Assembly (NCBI RefSeq): GCF_022376445.1
Contig: NW_025955046.1
Coordinates: 103,442 to 167,441 of the forward strand
DNA length: 64,000 nt
DNA from: Fomitopsis serialis
Taxonomy: Eukaryota; Basidiomycota; Agaricomycetes; Polyporales; Fomitopsidaceae
Reading direction: 5' to 3'
Shown: positions 10,253 through 19,920 of the stretch, in pieces
How the letters are laid out: each line of letters starts with the position of its first letter
Numbering within the stretch: position 1 is the first letter of the stretch
Translations under genes and position numbers: made by a program
The notes under the pieces: generated by a model
What the model saw: the letters and a program-made list of their open reading frames with translations, nothing else
What the model was told of the DNA's origin: nothing
Databases searched by the model: none

Positions 10253-11592
10253 CGTTCGCTTGAGTAACGTTGGCGTGAGGTACTATGATCAAGGACATCA
10301 ACACAGAACAGTAGAATGTGTTCTTGCCCAGGATGGCTGACACAGTGGCTGACGACTGCATGTTAGCAGCGTCGCTAGTCTTCAGTGCGCCATGAAGTCG
10401 AATTAAGAGCAGGACGTCACATATTGGCCATGATAAAACTTGACCGGAATACGCTTAATACGTTGGTGTGGAGGCTAAGCGAGTGCATACTAGTATGTAT
10501 ACGTAGTGTGGATGGCACCAGCAAGCCAGCGACTGAGCGCGAAGTAACTAAGTCTCTGCGTTGCATTCCTATGAGTTGCACCTCTCTTACCTCGCGGGTC
10601 AAGGGTACTATTGCCAAGTTACAGTATGCTGGTAAACCTTGGGCGGGAGCCAGCGTTGAAACGTTGTGTGAGGCTGAGCCAGCGGCAGGTGCAACGACTC
10701 GACTCAGCAGTGTACTACTTACATAAGCTACTGAGTAGGGGCCCAGGCGTCGGGCGGTGCGGTGGCTGAGCCGACCGTGGGAGAAATGTGGACGGTGGAG
10801 CCACTCAAAGCCAACTTCAACTGCTGTTTGTAGATGGATTCTTTCTGATCGACGCTCAGCGCTCAACTGCAACGGCTGGTATTACGATACTTCGAGAATG
10901 GTGCGAATAAGTGAGTGAAGGCGTATTAAAACTGGGCAAATACCGGGCCTTGGCATAACACTGGATCGCCGCGCCGGGTCCAACTGGATAGTAACTGCCC
11001 TCGGACTCGGAGGCACAGTACTCAACGTCAATCGTATGTTCGCTCGAATGACTCCGACCCTTTCCTAGACCCCCAAATTTGGACTTCAGAAGGCAGCGGG
11101 TGAGTCAAATTCATGACCTGTGACATGCTTCACACGAACGCATGCAACGATCAGACGCCTGTCGGTCATAAGTCGTTGTATTCTCATAAACACCACTGTG
11201 GTGATTTTCTATCACTGCCCCGCCGTCTGGAATGAGGGCGTGAGATTCAGTCTTCGCTACCTCACATATCCTCTTGTTCCCTGCCGCTTCCCGCCAGCAA
11301 TGTCTTCATAACCCCTCGTCCTTACGCTAGTGTCTCTGCCAGAAATCCCTTCTCAACTGATTCTGTGACTCGTAACGAAGCTTACTATGCCGTTCGCAGT
11401 CGTGTAAGACCCTGTTGTTGCAGCTTCCGCCAGTTTTGACTTTGACGCTCTCGGCTACTCCCAGGCAGAGCACAAAGGAGAGATTATGGACCTCCCTGCG
11501 CAACTTGACGATCGGCACTGGAGGGAAGCATTCAGACATACCTATCATGCTATCGCCGATTTACGCGCCGATTTCGTGAGTATCTGCCCAAC
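10253..11592. other. Gene-free stretch, nothing recognised
   Basis: About 1.3 kb between the divergent membrane-protein gene and the next F-box gene. It must hold the promoters of both. Frames of up to about 150 codons on both strands show no recognisable content. Confidence 0.4.
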
Positions 11593-13310
11593 ATGAATCT
11601 GATGCCTATCGCTGAAGCACTGCCACCATTTGCATCTACCAGGGAGGAGCCGCCTAACACTAAAACTGAAGATGCACGACCCACATTCAGCCTTAATCCG
11701 GATTGCAAATTGCCACTTGAGCTCTGGTGGACAATCATTGACGAATTCCAGCATGACTGGCTCGCATTATTTGCATGCAGCGTCGTCTGTCGGTCGTGGC
11801 GTGCTCGTACCCAGATTTATCTACCCCAGGGCTATCGACGCACCGTGGAGCTCTACAGCCAGAGAGACGTAGCCAGTCTTTCGAGGTTCGCTCGCGTCCG
11901 AAAGCTGCAAGCACGGACGGTCCAGATTCATGGAAGTCGCCATTCCGGCTCGATAGCGCACCTCGGAACGTTCGCGGCGATGCTCTCGGGGCAACTGCGT
12001 CATCTCAACGAGCTGCATGTCATGTACGGCGCTTGGCAGACGGCCACAGTGGACACATGTTCTCTTTTCCGATGTCTCTCCACGTATTCGACCATTCGAC
12101 ATCTACGGCTCTGCGGCGTCACATTGCCGTCCACAACGTCCCTCCTCCGCTTGTTATACTCTCTCCCCCGATTACGCTCCTTCGACTGTGTTGATGTATC
12201 AACGACAGACAGGAACTATGGGAACCGAGCGAGCGCACATTCCGCCCGGCTCTGCAAAATCGAGGCGTTTGTTCTAGATTGCTCTGACGTGGACGACATA
12301 TTCGACCTCTTCGCCGCGGCCAGCCTTGCGGAGTACAGCGGTACCGTTGAACTCGGTATACACTCCGCTCGCGATGTCGAAGATGGCGAGCGAACACATT
12401 TCGCGAGATTCACCAGGAGCTTGACCTCTGTCTCCCGACTCACGATTGTACTCCGCGATGCGGATATGTCTGACGAAGCACTAGGTGAGCCTCGTCTAAA
12501 CTTTTGTACCTGAGCTTTACGAAGTTATATAAAGCGATGTGCCTTTCACTGGCGCAGCATCACTGCGAACGACTTGAATATCTCATCATTCAAGCCATCC
12601 CTCGTGCAAGCCCCATATTCGAGTTCTCGTTCATATCTGCTATCCTGTCGTTCGTGGCCACCAACATCACCAAGCGATTTATCATACTTGATATACAACG
12701 CGGGTACTTACACGGAAGTGAGTCATCCATACTCCTCTTTCTCGTCGGAAGTAGCTCAAATCCCGATCCAGGCCAACCAATGGATTTCATGGATACGACA
12801 TCATTCTCAGAAGGAAGACGAGGCGCTGACCAAGTACTCATGGTCAAGTTCCAGGACCGCAAGGCTACGCGTCCCGCGATACTTCGGAGAGCGTTCGTCA
12901 CTCTGAGCATACCGTCGTGGGTGGCTCGCGCCCCGGGTTTCCGGGAGGACGTATGGATTCGACAGATTAGGCAGCACGTAGGCATTTTGGAGCGGCGAGA
13001 CGATCTAGAGTACGTATCCTTCTCATTCATTCAGCTCACTGATCGTCTGAAGTTGACTGCCGCATTTCACGCGTTTACAGCATCGGCGAGATATACTTCC
13101 GGTGACGTTACTTTCAGTGCCGTTGGGCTGCCTGGAGACAGTTGCTTGCTTGCAATTGACATATCACGTCGAGACCAACTTGTGATCTGCCAGTTGTTGA
13201 CAGTCTCGACGGTTGGTGTAACGCGCCGATTTTACAGAGCACTGGTTCTTAACAAGTACGCATTTTTTATATTTCCTCGTCTCATGATTGACCAGTTAAC
13301 TCAAGAATAG
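11593..13310 (+). CDS. F-box protein, subfamily A
   Basis: Exon 1 (11593-12484) encodes an F-box near residues 38-75 (KLPLELWWTIIDEF, then VVCRSWRA). It is followed by the subfamily landmark HSGSIAHLGTFAAMLSGQL and the repeat motif LPSTTSLLRLLYSLPRL. The intron at 12485-12534 is phase 1 and rejoins at CG-ATG, giving DEAL-A-MCLSLAQHHCERL; the paralogue at 42790 has the same phase-1 intron and the same rejoining codon. The second exon can run to 13310 and contains IPSWVARAPGF, also shared with the paralogue. A 93-nt stopless segment starting with GTGAGTCATCC near 12719 may be a further intron. The full reading is about 555 residues, and the role is likely substrate recognition in an SCF ligase. 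Confidence 0.7.
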
Positions 13311-13396
13311 GTACGCAAAAGCACGCGAGTGCGAGAGGGGTCGGATTTAGCTCTACTACCATGAAGATATGCCGGTACTGCTTGCGCTAATACGTG

Positions 13397-13830
13397 ATGG
13401 ATATTGACCACCCGCACACGCATATCTTGCTCACTGACTCGGAGACGTTGACGAGGAAGGATACGGAGAGTGGGGGACCGTGGCACCGTCACATTGTCGA
13501 GGTCACCCGACGCCTCGTCGATTCCGAGGGCAAGATGATCACCTCGGGCTCTGTCTTCGTCTTCGACGAGGACGAGAGTTGCATCAAGCGATGGCCCGGA
13601 CGGACGGGTTCTTTTGGAGCCCGAGTCGTATATTGGGCAATCTCCTACTCTACCGCGAGACGGAGAAGCGCGGTGCGGGGAACAGGGGCGCCCGCGTTGA
13701 GCAGCAATAAGAAGTGGACGCGAAGGGCGAGGGGCAGTCGCTGAGCAGGCCGAAGTATGAGGCACACCGTCTGACGGGCGTCGACCGCCAGCGCGAGCGC
13801 AGTCTCCGAGTAGGCAGCTGCCGGCGGGGT
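13397..13830 (+). pseudogene. Broken WOPR-domain (Gti1/Pac2 family) gene fragment
   Basis: WOPR proteins are fungal DNA-binding regulators of morphological switching (established for Wor1, Gti1 and Pac2). The frame from 13397 contains the family stretch VTRRL..SGSVFVFDEDESCIKRW. A 5-base insertion (CCCGG, about 13595-13599) then shifts the frame, and the adjacent frame continues with TDGFFWSPSRILGNLLLYRE, the hallmark of the domain. Further on, SLSRPKYEAHRL and RQRERSL resemble the next conserved block, again disrupted. The N-terminal half of the domain is missing. Little remains after about 13830, and the mariner-type transposon starts 80 bases later. I read it as a decayed partial copy. Confidence 0.75.
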
Positions 13831-13909
13831 CGCTCAAGTATAGAAAATGTACATTTACTGCCTGTGATCTCTAGCATTGGATGAGCCCCGAATAACGATG
13901 CATGATTCT

Positions 13910-13911
13910 TA
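13910..13911. other. TA target site, left copy
   Basis: The dinucleotide TA immediately precedes the first base of the left inverted repeat. Tc1/mariner-IS630 elements duplicate TA on insertion. Confidence 0.7.
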
Positions 13912-14502
13912 TTGCTGTTTGCAAAAGTCTTGTCGCGGCGCCAAAATCACAAAAAGTTCGCACGACGCGACCTTGCGACCTCTTGCTCAGAATCGCTGTT
14001 CCTCGCTCAATTCTCAACCTATCGGCTCGGCAACTACAGCGTTCGATTCGCCTCGGTGAGACGCAGCACCTGGTATGAAGAATATGGCGAAATTCGAAGG
14101 TCTCAAAATCTCGATTTTCGGGTGTGCGCGTGAAGGAGAACGGCGGCGGCGAGCGTAGGAGAGGCCAGGGAGCGTCGGGAATGGCTGGGACATGTTTGGT
14201 TGGGTAGTATGCAGTGCCCAAAAATGCGATGGTGAGTTTCGACCGCTCTGTTCTGTTGCCCGCGAGGTCTTTGACGCGAAACACGACCTCTTGCTCAGAG
14301 TCGCGGTTTCTCGCTCAATTCTCAACATATCTGCGCGGTAACTACAGCGTTCGAATCGTCTCGCCGAGACGCAGCACCTGGTATAAAGAACACGGCAAGA
14401 TTCGTGAACCTCAAAATCTTGATTCTCGGGTGCGCGCGCGAAGGAGAATAGCGGCGGCGAGCGGAGGAGAGGTCAGAGAGCGTCGGGAATGGCTGGGACA
14501 TG
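13912..14502 (+). repeat. Left terminal inverted repeat
   Basis: 591 bp, matched in reverse complement by 19330-19920. It contains two related direct repeats of about 308 bp (starting at 13979 and 14287, both with CCTCTTGCTCAG). The second direct repeat continues beyond the inverted repeat to about 14620. Confidence 0.9.
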
Positions 14503-14620
14503 TTTGGTTGGGTAGTATGCAGTGCCCGAAAATGCGATGGCGAGTTTTGACCACTCTGTTCCGTTGTACTCACCTGCCCCCAGTTGCCTGCGAGGTCTTC
14601 GACGCGACGCGAAACATGCA
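13979..14620 (+). repeat. Two ~308 bp diverged direct repeats inside the left end
   Basis: Unit 1 covers about 13979-14286 and unit 2 about 14287-14620. They share CTCGCTCAATTCTCAAC, ACGCAGCACCTGGTAT and TGGCTGGGACATGTTTGG in the same order, with scattered substitutions. Confidence 0.85.
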
Positions 14621-15349
14621 GAGCACGCCCAGCTCTCATAAGATCTACCCAACGCTGATGCCATTCGACGCCTCTCATAAGGCTGCAGTGCGCTTCATCA
14701 AGAACAGTAGAAAGGACAAGGTTTCGGTGGGTGGGCCCTTCACTCGGACCAGGCAAGCATCGCGCGTCTCACGATTGGCATGACTGCCCCGTTGTGCTTG
14801 CAAAACCGCATCAAGGTATGATGTAAAATTACTATAAACCTGTTTGTATTGTCTTCTTTCCATCGCGCCGGCTCTCGAGCCTTTATTCCAGATCGGAAAT
14901 GCGCTGTGAATTGCTATTCTGAAGGTGTGCGCCCGCGCGCTACACACGGTGGCACGGTGAGTTCACGCCCATTCTGATGCAGTCTCCGAGTTGCGACGGC
15001 AGGCGGTTGTCTCGGGACTTGTCAAGCCTTGCGCCTGATATAGTCTGCTAGTCTGATATGCGCAGACCATTGGCATCAACCTTTGCAATCTCCCCCAATC
15101 CAATTCCGGACTTTTGATGTTGCTCGCTGGCCTGCATGGCGACATATTGATCTTGGCCGACGTATGTAGTATCTACTAGCCCATAGATTATTCGAATAAA
15201 TAATGAACATTCGTACATTGATCTTGTCCGACACCGATATCTACATATGTGGCGTGCACCAGTGCGATCACAAGTCTTGAAGGGTGCCGCGATCTCACCG
15301 GTCGGCGGTCCCTCTTTTGTCTTGTGCACTCATCATCCACGTTCTCAAA
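14621..15349. other. Left internal spacer of the transposon
   Basis: About 730 bases between the repeat array and the transposase ATG. No gene is recognised. It presumably holds the transposase promoter. Confidence 0.5.
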
Positions 15350-16585
15350 ATGCCACAGAATGTGCCGACACTCACCAAGGATCTCTGCTGGGTGCTCATT
15401 TACATGCATTACATCTCCCAGCTGTCTACCAAGGATATCTCAACATTGACTGGTATCAGGCTGCGCACACTACAGCGCCTTTTCCGTCTGCACTTGATGA
15501 CCGGGGATGTCGCCACACACCGGAAACGAACTGGCCGGAAACGAAAACTTGATCAAAATGCTGAAGAGGTACAGATGCCATCTATAGTGCTGTACATTGC
15601 TCATTACATTCACAGTTCATTCAAGGCTTGATCGAGCACTCGCCTGATTCGTACCTTATGGAGCTGAGGGACAGACTTCAGGAGATCCATGGTGTACAGG
15701 TGGACATGAGCACAATTTGGAGGACTCTAAAGAAGCTTGGTTTCACATACAAGAAGGCATGTACTAGTGTTTTGGCAATGGGGATGTGGATATCATAAAC
15801 TCAACTCATGTTATCCTGGTTGTCCACAGATCTCAAAGAAAGCACTGGAACGAAGTGATATCAAGCGCACCGAGTACATCATGCGGATGGCTTCGCAATA
15901 TAGTCCTCATCAGCTTGTCTTTGTTGATGAGAGTGCCTTTGACCGACGGACAACATATCGTGGTCGGGCATGGGCGCTCAAGGGACACAGGGCAGTGCGG
16001 AAGTGTTTCTATGTGCGGGGAAAGAAGTATGAATCTAGTCATAGTACATTATCTGGTCTCTGTACTGACTCCTGAGCCATGTATCAGATTTTCAATTTTG
16101 CCTGGCCTGTCACTCGATGGCATGCTATATTGCCGGATTGTCGAGGGGTCATTCAACACTGCACGGTTCATCCAGTTCATTGAAGGTTTACTTGAACAAA
16201 TGCAACCTTATCCTGGGCCAAACTCAGTCATTGTCATGGACAATGCACGCATACATAAGGATCCATCAATTGCTGAACTTGTGGAATCACGGTAATGTTC
16301 AATTGTTCAGATCTCACTCTCTCAACTGTTCATGAATTATGATGATTTAGTGGCATGCGGGTCGAGTTTCTCCCTGCTTATTCGCCAGACTTCAATCCAA
16401 TTGAGCAAGCATTTGGTGTCATAAAGGCCTATATGTGTCGTACACATCATGATTTTGCTCGTTCCAATTCGACTGGTGCTGATTCGGAGGATCTGAATGA
16501 AGCATATATCATGCTGTATGAGGCTGTCTACTCTATCACAGCAGGCAATGCACGCTCCTTCTTTAATCATAGCGGGTATAGATAG
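15350..16585 (+). CDS. DDE transposase, IS630/Tc1-mariner superfamily
   Basis: Cut-and-paste transposase of about 331 residues. Exons: 15350-15568, 15616-15756, 15830-16026, 16088-16291 and 16351-16585; all phases fit. The N-terminus (LSTKDISTLTGIRLRTLQRLF, split over its first helices) is a helix-turn-helix DNA-binding region. The catalytic domain shows the first Asp in LVFVDESAFDRR, the second in VIVMDNARIH, and the acidic third position in YSPDFNPIEQAFGVIK, the classic DDE signature of this superfamily. Intron 2 (15757-15829) uses a GC donor (GCATGT), the only choice that keeps the family sequence YKK-ISKKALER. No stop or frameshift is seen, so the enzyme may be active. It should act on the surrounding 591 bp inverted repeats. 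Confidence 0.9.
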
Positions 16586-16789
16586 CCTGTACAGCAATTG
16601 TCCAATAGTCTAATGCATCTGAGTTTAATGTAAATGGAATGCTTCAGAGGGAGTCCGAGTCTTAGCACTTCAGATCTATACAAGAACAAATTATCTGTAT
16701 ATTAAAGATGCTCTACTCTACTCAATAAGCAGGTCAACTATATACATCTGCTATGATAGACTAATTAGGGTGACAACGAGACATCAAGA

Positions 16790-18960
16790 TCAGAAGCGCA
16801 ACCTCTTCGTAGCTCTCCTTGCACGGCGCTGGAGTTCTGCAACATCCTCACGGGCCCACTTCTTCAACTGCAATGCAATGCCCAGAGGCATTTCGAAATA
16901 CTGCTGGAGCTGCTCTTCAGTAAGCAAATGAAAGTCATCCAGACGTGCAATTCGCTGTTCCCACAAAGCCTGTGCCCATCCTACGAATTGGAGCTGATCC
17001 CGTCCTCGATACGGATCATTGTCGAGGCCGAGAAGCCACTCGTACATCGTAGGATAGTCGACCTGAACTGGCTCATCATCAGATATGTCGAGGCTTGCAC
17101 GGCGACGTCGTGAACGAGAGGTTGATTGGGATGGCGAAGAATCTACAGATCCCGCGCGGTGCCGATGAGGTCGATCATGATGACGGGGAGTCTGTGGCGT
17201 ATACATTGGGGCAGGTGGGAATCCATACGGCATAGGCGGGTAGCCATAGATCGGGGGTGGCAGTGGCAAAGGCGCCGCATAACCTGGCAGCGATCCCGGA
17301 TAGATGCCTGCATGCGGAGCAACTGACATTGCCGACGGATGCCCTTGCATTCCCAGATAGCCCGGGGCACCAGGATAGGGGAATGTCACTGCACCACCGA
17401 CCGCAGACTGCGCAACAGGGTCTGCGTCTCGGGGAGCCCCGGCAGCCACATCACTACTGCTTGCACTGGAGCCAGCATCCCTCGGCTTCGGCGGAGGCGC
17501 AATCTTCAGTTGGGGCGGGATCACATCAACTGTCGCATCGCCGCCGCTCTACAGAGTGAATAATCAACATTTATTTGTAGATGTGAGTGTCGAGTGATTA
17601 AATCACGTACCACGAGTCTGATCCACGTCGTGAGTTCCCACATACTGAATTCCCGATGCTTCCCAACGATCTTTAATGCACATGCCTTGTCGCATTTCTG
17701 GCAGTACCAGATCCGCTGCAGCTTCGCAAGAACACGAGCATACGCGGTAGACGTAGGCTCGCCAACATTATCTTCATTCTCGCTGGTATGTGTGTCCTGG
17801 CCTTGGGCAGCAGACGTCGATCCGCGCGCCTTCTGCTTCGCCTTCGTGTTCTTCGACAGAACCATCAGCCAATATCACCAAATCAAGATCAAGCATACCT
17901 TGCCAGTGACGGGCGCAGCACTAGACACGTCAGATTCCATGAGAGGGACTATACGGACATGGTATGGCTTGACGCCGTTCTTGCCGCGCGACTGCGAATC
18001 AACGAACATGCGCACTTGCTCCGTCAAGCCTTGCCACTCTTCCGCATCATCGAGCGAGTTTGCTGCAGGGTTCTTTTGATTGCTCTTGAACTCCCACGAC
18101 GGGATATATGCAAGGCGACTCGGCGGGATCATGACGCCGAGGATGCTTTGTCGAACTGTCTCCCACTTCGCAGTCGACTCCACGCGGATATCTTTGACGG
18201 TGTTCGCGCCAATCGGGACCTTCAAAGGGATGACCAATGTTGCTAGAACTGCATGTTAGCATTGGTGCGTGAGCCTAGCAAATCTGTACATACCAGGTGT
18301 TGACTCCGACTCCAAGTCTGCAGCCGCAGAGGTACTGGCTTTACTACGGCTCGGGGTGGCATTGCGGGACCGGCCCTTCAACTTGGACGGAGGAACCTTG
18401 ATTTTGAAAGACGGCATGACCTGGTCATAGACCTTGTCCCAAAAAGCCTCGTTCCTCTCGTTCTCCTCGTCCTGTTGTTGGCTGGGAACGATCTTCTTGC
18501 GCCCGGGCCATTTGCCAGCTGCATCCTCCAACTCCCCATCCACCTCTGCCGACTCGTCCTCCTCGTCCTCGTCCTCGTCATCCTCGTCCTCCTCGTCATC
18601 CTCGTCACCTTCATCGTCCGAGCCTGACCCAGGTGCGTCGGGCGTATCCGATGAGGCGTCAACATCAATGATATCGGAACTGACTTGAGCCGTCGCCTTT
18701 GGATGCGTGGAGGAGTCCCGACGCAGGCCCACTAGGATCGATGCCGCTTCCAGCTCGGTTTCCTCGCGAGTCTCAGACTCCTGGACATTGCCATTCCGCA
18801 AAGCACCTTTGTAGGCAGGCCTTGGACGAGGTCTCGGAGGCGGAGGCGGCGGCGGAGGCGGCGGCGAGTCTGGGGTGGTCTGACGTCGAGAGGACTTCGA
18901 AGTCTTCCGAGTTGTGCGTGGTTTCCCTGACTTCCGCTTCGATTTGTTCCGTTTGTCTGC
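16790..18960 (-). CDS. Transposon accessory protein: Pro-rich, acidic, C-terminal SAM-like domain
   Basis: Minus-strand gene with exons 18960-18294, 18248-17899, 17850-17611 and 17548-16790, about 671 residues. Order along the protein: basic Lys/Arg-rich N-terminus, a run of 11 prolines near residue 35, a long Asp/Glu tract (from TCC/TCG microsatellite-like DNA), a conserved-looking middle with LVIPLKVPIGANTVKDI, a C-x2-C segment (WYCQKCDKAC), a Pro/Gly/Tyr-rich linker, an RS-like patch, and a C-terminal helical region (MYEWLLGL...LLTEEQLQQYFEMPLGIALQLKKW) resembling a SAM domain. The role is unknown; a partner of the transposase or a host-interaction factor is possible (inference). The acceptor of intron 2 (GTCGAAG) is weak. 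It converges on the transposase gene. Confidence 0.7.
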
Positions 18961-19329
18961 CATAGAGTCTAGAGATGAGAAGAAGGAGTGTGTAGAGTGT
19001 ATGAGTGAATGTGCTAGGGTAGGGTATACGGGTATGTGCAATGTCAAGTTCAACTTGCAAACACCGACTCGGCTGTGTAGCGATCTTCACGCTGGATGTG
19101 ATCCCGGCCATACACGTAATGGCAGGGCTTTCTCTCTCGACACTGCAAGCATACATGCTGACCATCACCATGTCACACATTAGCTCTTTCACTTCATAGA
19201 AATATATTGTTGTTCGAGTCGTCAGGGCATAGGTACCGGGTCGGTGTCACATAGCAGCGAGGAGAGCCTGAAAAAAGAAAGTTCTCTGCATACCTGCGAC
19301 TATGTCGTGCTGCGGTGAACTCCCCTGAG
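18961..19329. other. Right internal spacer of the transposon
   Basis: About 370 bases between the accessory gene start and the right inverted repeat. It probably holds the accessory gene promoter. No other feature is seen. Confidence 0.5.
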
Positions 19330-19920
19330 CATGTCCCAGCCATTCCCGACGCTCTCTGACCTCTCCTCCGCTCGCCGCCGCTATTCTCCTTCGCGCGCGC
19401 ACCCGAGAATCAAGATTTTGAGGTTCGCGAATCTTGCCGTGTTCTTTATACCAGGTGCTGCGTCTCGGCGAGACGATTCGAACGCTGTAGTTACCGCGCA
19501 GATATGTTGAGAATTGAGCGAGAAACCGCGACTCTGAGCAAGAGGTCGTGTTTCGCGTCAAAGACCTCGCGGGCAACAGAACAGAGCGGTCGAAACTCAC
19601 CATCGCATTTTTGGGCACTGCATACTACCCAACCAAACATGTCCCAGCCATTCCCGACGCTCCCTGGCCTCTCCTACGCTCGCCGCCGCCGTTCTCCTTC
19701 ACGCGCACACCCGAAAATCGAGATTTTGAGACCTTCGAATTTCGCCATATTCTTCATACCAGGTGCTGCGTCTCACCGAGGCGAATCGAACGCTGTAGTT
19801 GCCGAGCCGATAGGTTGAGAATTGAGCGAGGAACAGCGATTCTGAGCAAGAGGTCGCAAGGTCGCGTCGTGCGAACTTTTTGTGATTTTGGCGCCGCGAC
19901 AAGACTTTTGCAAACAGCAA
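19330..19920 (-). repeat. Right terminal inverted repeat
   Basis: Reverse complement of 13912-14502. Its inner direct-repeat unit stops at 19330, whereas the matching unit on the left continues for about 120 bases more, so the two ends are not equally complete. Confidence 0.9.

Larger units (their letters stand above)
13912..19920 (+). mobile_element. 6.0 kb Tc1/mariner-IS630 type DNA transposon with 591 bp inverted repeats
   Basis: The element begins TTGCTGTTTGC and ends GCAAACAGCAA, with TA on both outer sides. The inverted repeats are 13912-14502 and 19330-19920, of exactly equal length. The only difference I noticed is one base, so insertion is probably recent. Inside are a plus-strand DDE transposase (15350-16585) and a minus-strand accessory gene (18960-16790) that converge tail to tail with about 200 bases between them. 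Both frames look intact after splicing. Most Tc1/mariner elements are 1 to 2 kb with one gene, so this is a large, gene-rich variant. Confidence 0.85.

Noticed and set aside
13912..14502. ORFs in the inverted repeats (for example 13912-14133 and 19699-19920) as small proteins
   Set aside because: They are identical at both ends because the DNA is an inverted repeat; they run across the direct-repeat structure and show no protein features.
18434..18688. Poly-Ser plus-strand ORF
   Set aside because: It is the antisense of the acidic tract of the accessory protein, made by a TCC/TCG repeat.
13912..19920. Reading the 6 kb element as a Helitron or LTR element
   Set aside because: It has inverted, not direct, terminal repeats, TA on both sides and a DDE transposase of the IS630/Tc1 type; no Rep/helicase or LTR features.
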